6,129 nt of DNA, taken from Bacteroidota bacterium. GTDB lineage: Bacteria; Bacteroidota; Bacteroidia; Bacteroidales; FEN-979. The notes under the pieces were generated by a model. That model made no database searches. It saw nothing but the letters and a program-made list of their open reading frames with translations, and was not told where the DNA came from. Position 1 is the first letter of the stretch, and each line of letters opens with the position of its first letter. The translations under genes were made by a program, and so were the position numbers. Shown one piece after another: positions 5,403 to 6,129 of this stretch. The DNA lies in contig JAPLDN010000262.1 of assembly GCA_026391755.1 (NCBI GenBank), positions 1 through 6,129 on the forward strand, written 5' to 3'.

Positions 5403-6129
5403 ATGAATACCCACAAGTTAAACAACATCTTTAATCCTAAGCGGATCGCTTTGATAGGGGTTACCACCAATCCCAATTCGGTGAGCGGGAAAGTGTTGAT
5501 AAACCTTGTCAGCGGGGGATTCCGCGGGGTGGTTTACCCTGTAAATCCTGAGCATGAAGCGGTGATGGGCATACCCTGTTATCCCGATGTGAAAAGCCTT
5601 CCTAAATGCCCCGACCTTGGGATCATCTGTTCACCTGCCGAGAAAGTGCCGGCCGCAGTGAGGCATTGCGGGGAAGCCGGGATACGCGGGATCATCATAA
5701 TATCGGCGGGTTTCAGGGAAACGGGTGAAGCTGGGCTTAAGCTGGAAGAAACTGTTCGAAGTGAAATAAAAAAATTTGAAGGCATGAGGGTACTTGGCCC
5801 GAATTGCCTCGGTATCATAGTTCCCTCGCTGAAGCTGAATGCCAGCTTCGCCGCGGAGATGCCTAAACAGGGGAATATTGCATTCATTTCACAGTCGGGA
5901 GCCCTGTGCACTTCAGTCCTTGACTGGGCCATCGAAGGTAAGATAGGGTTCTCGTATTTTGTTTCCATTGGGAATAGCATGGATGTTGAGTTTGGTGACC
6001 TGATTGATTATTTCGGGGATGACGAAAACACTCATTGTATTATCCTTTATATAGAATCGATACAGAACCCAAGGAAATTCATGACAGCTGCCCGTGCCTT
6101 TGCCCGTAAAAAACCCATCATTGTTTACA
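5403..6129 (+). CDS. NDP-forming acetate/acyl--CoA ligase, N-terminal part (3' end outside window)
   Basis: The frame is open from ATG 5403 to the window end, giving 242 residues. Residues 6-100 form a CoA-binding Rossmann domain: NPKRIALIGVTTNPNSVSGKV at the start, VYPVNPEHEAVMGIPCYPDV (44-63), then DLGIICSPAEKVP and GIIIISAGFRETGEAG. The succinyl-CoA ligase-like part follows, with LGPNCLG (131-137), ISQSGAL (162-168) and SIGNSMDVEFGDLIDY (188-203). These motifs are typical of the alpha part of ADP-forming acetyl-CoA synthetases, which make acetate and ATP from acetyl-CoA, ADP and phosphate, or run in reverse. The phospho-accepting His lies beyond the visible end, so activity cannot be checked. 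Related proteins can be an alpha subunit alone, an alpha-beta fusion, or a fusion with a GNAT acetyltransferase domain that acetylates proteins. This fragment cannot distinguish them. It is cytoplasmic, with its own promoter. Confidence 0.9.
   Translation, partial: MNTHKLNNIFNPKRIALIGVTTNPNSVSGKVLINLVSGGFRGVVYPVNPEHEAVMGIPCYPDVKSLPKCPDLGIICSPAEKVPAAVRHCGEAGIRGIIIISAGFRETGEAGLKLEETVRSEIKKFEGMRVLGPNCLGIIVPSLKLNASFAAEMPKQGNIAFISQSGALCTSVLDWAIEGKIGFSYFVSIGNSMDVEFGDLIDYFGDDENTHCIILYIESIQNPRKFMTAARAFARKKPIIVY

Noticed and set aside
5579..5980. Minus-strand open frame of 133 codons opposite the CoA ligase gene
   Set aside because: The plus strand here encodes unmistakable CoA-ligase motifs (LGPNCLG, SQSGAL). 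The antisense product is low-complexity and Ser/Pro-rich.
1..6129. Search for CRISPR arrays, tRNA genes, insertion-sequence ends, toxin-antitoxin pairs and defence genes
   Set aside because: No regularly spaced repeats, cloverleaf with a TTC-arm signature, transposase or terminal repeats, or nuclease/toxin-like small gene pairs were seen. The genes present are ordinary regulatory, metabolic and peptidase genes.

Overview
The window looks like a chromosomal segment of a member of the Bacteroidota, probably an uncultured or environmental one. Three things point there: a C-terminal type IX secretion (T9SS) sorting domain on a secreted aminopeptidase, a TATCTTTG promoter element (the TAnnTTTG -7 class of this phylum) before the last gene, and start sites with little Shine-Dalgarno character. 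Base composition is moderate. I see no tRNA, rRNA, CRISPR array, insertion sequence or phage gene.

Layout. Bases 1-332 hold the C-terminal LytTR DNA-binding domain of a response regulator whose start lies outside the window. Convergent to it is a two-gene minus-strand operon (1036 down to 412) encoding a small YciI/muconolactone-isomerase-like ferredoxin-fold protein and a small DHCW-motif cupin. A divergent AT-rich gap (1037-1171) separates this from a plus-strand operon (1172-3349): an exported protein of unknown function, a small membrane-anchored or exported protein with a DUF4177-like ending, and an exported M28 metallopeptidase with a complete metal site and a TTG start. After 77 bp comes a 644-residue M1 aminopeptidase with signal peptide and T9SS type A sorting domain (3427-5361). 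The last gene (5403 to the window end) is the N-terminal part of an NDP-forming acetate/acyl--CoA ligase.

How the genes may work together. The M28 and M1 enzymes are both exported aminopeptidase-type hydrolases and fit stepwise degradation of peptides outside the cytoplasm. The NDP-forming acyl-CoA ligase could conserve energy from acyl-CoA made during amino-acid fermentation. That link rests on adjacency alone, and the ligase has its own promoter. The LytTR regulator and the cupin operon show no evident tie to it.

I found no clearly novel biological system here. The least explained parts are the two unknown exported proteins in the M28 operon and the cupin/ferredoxin-fold pair.
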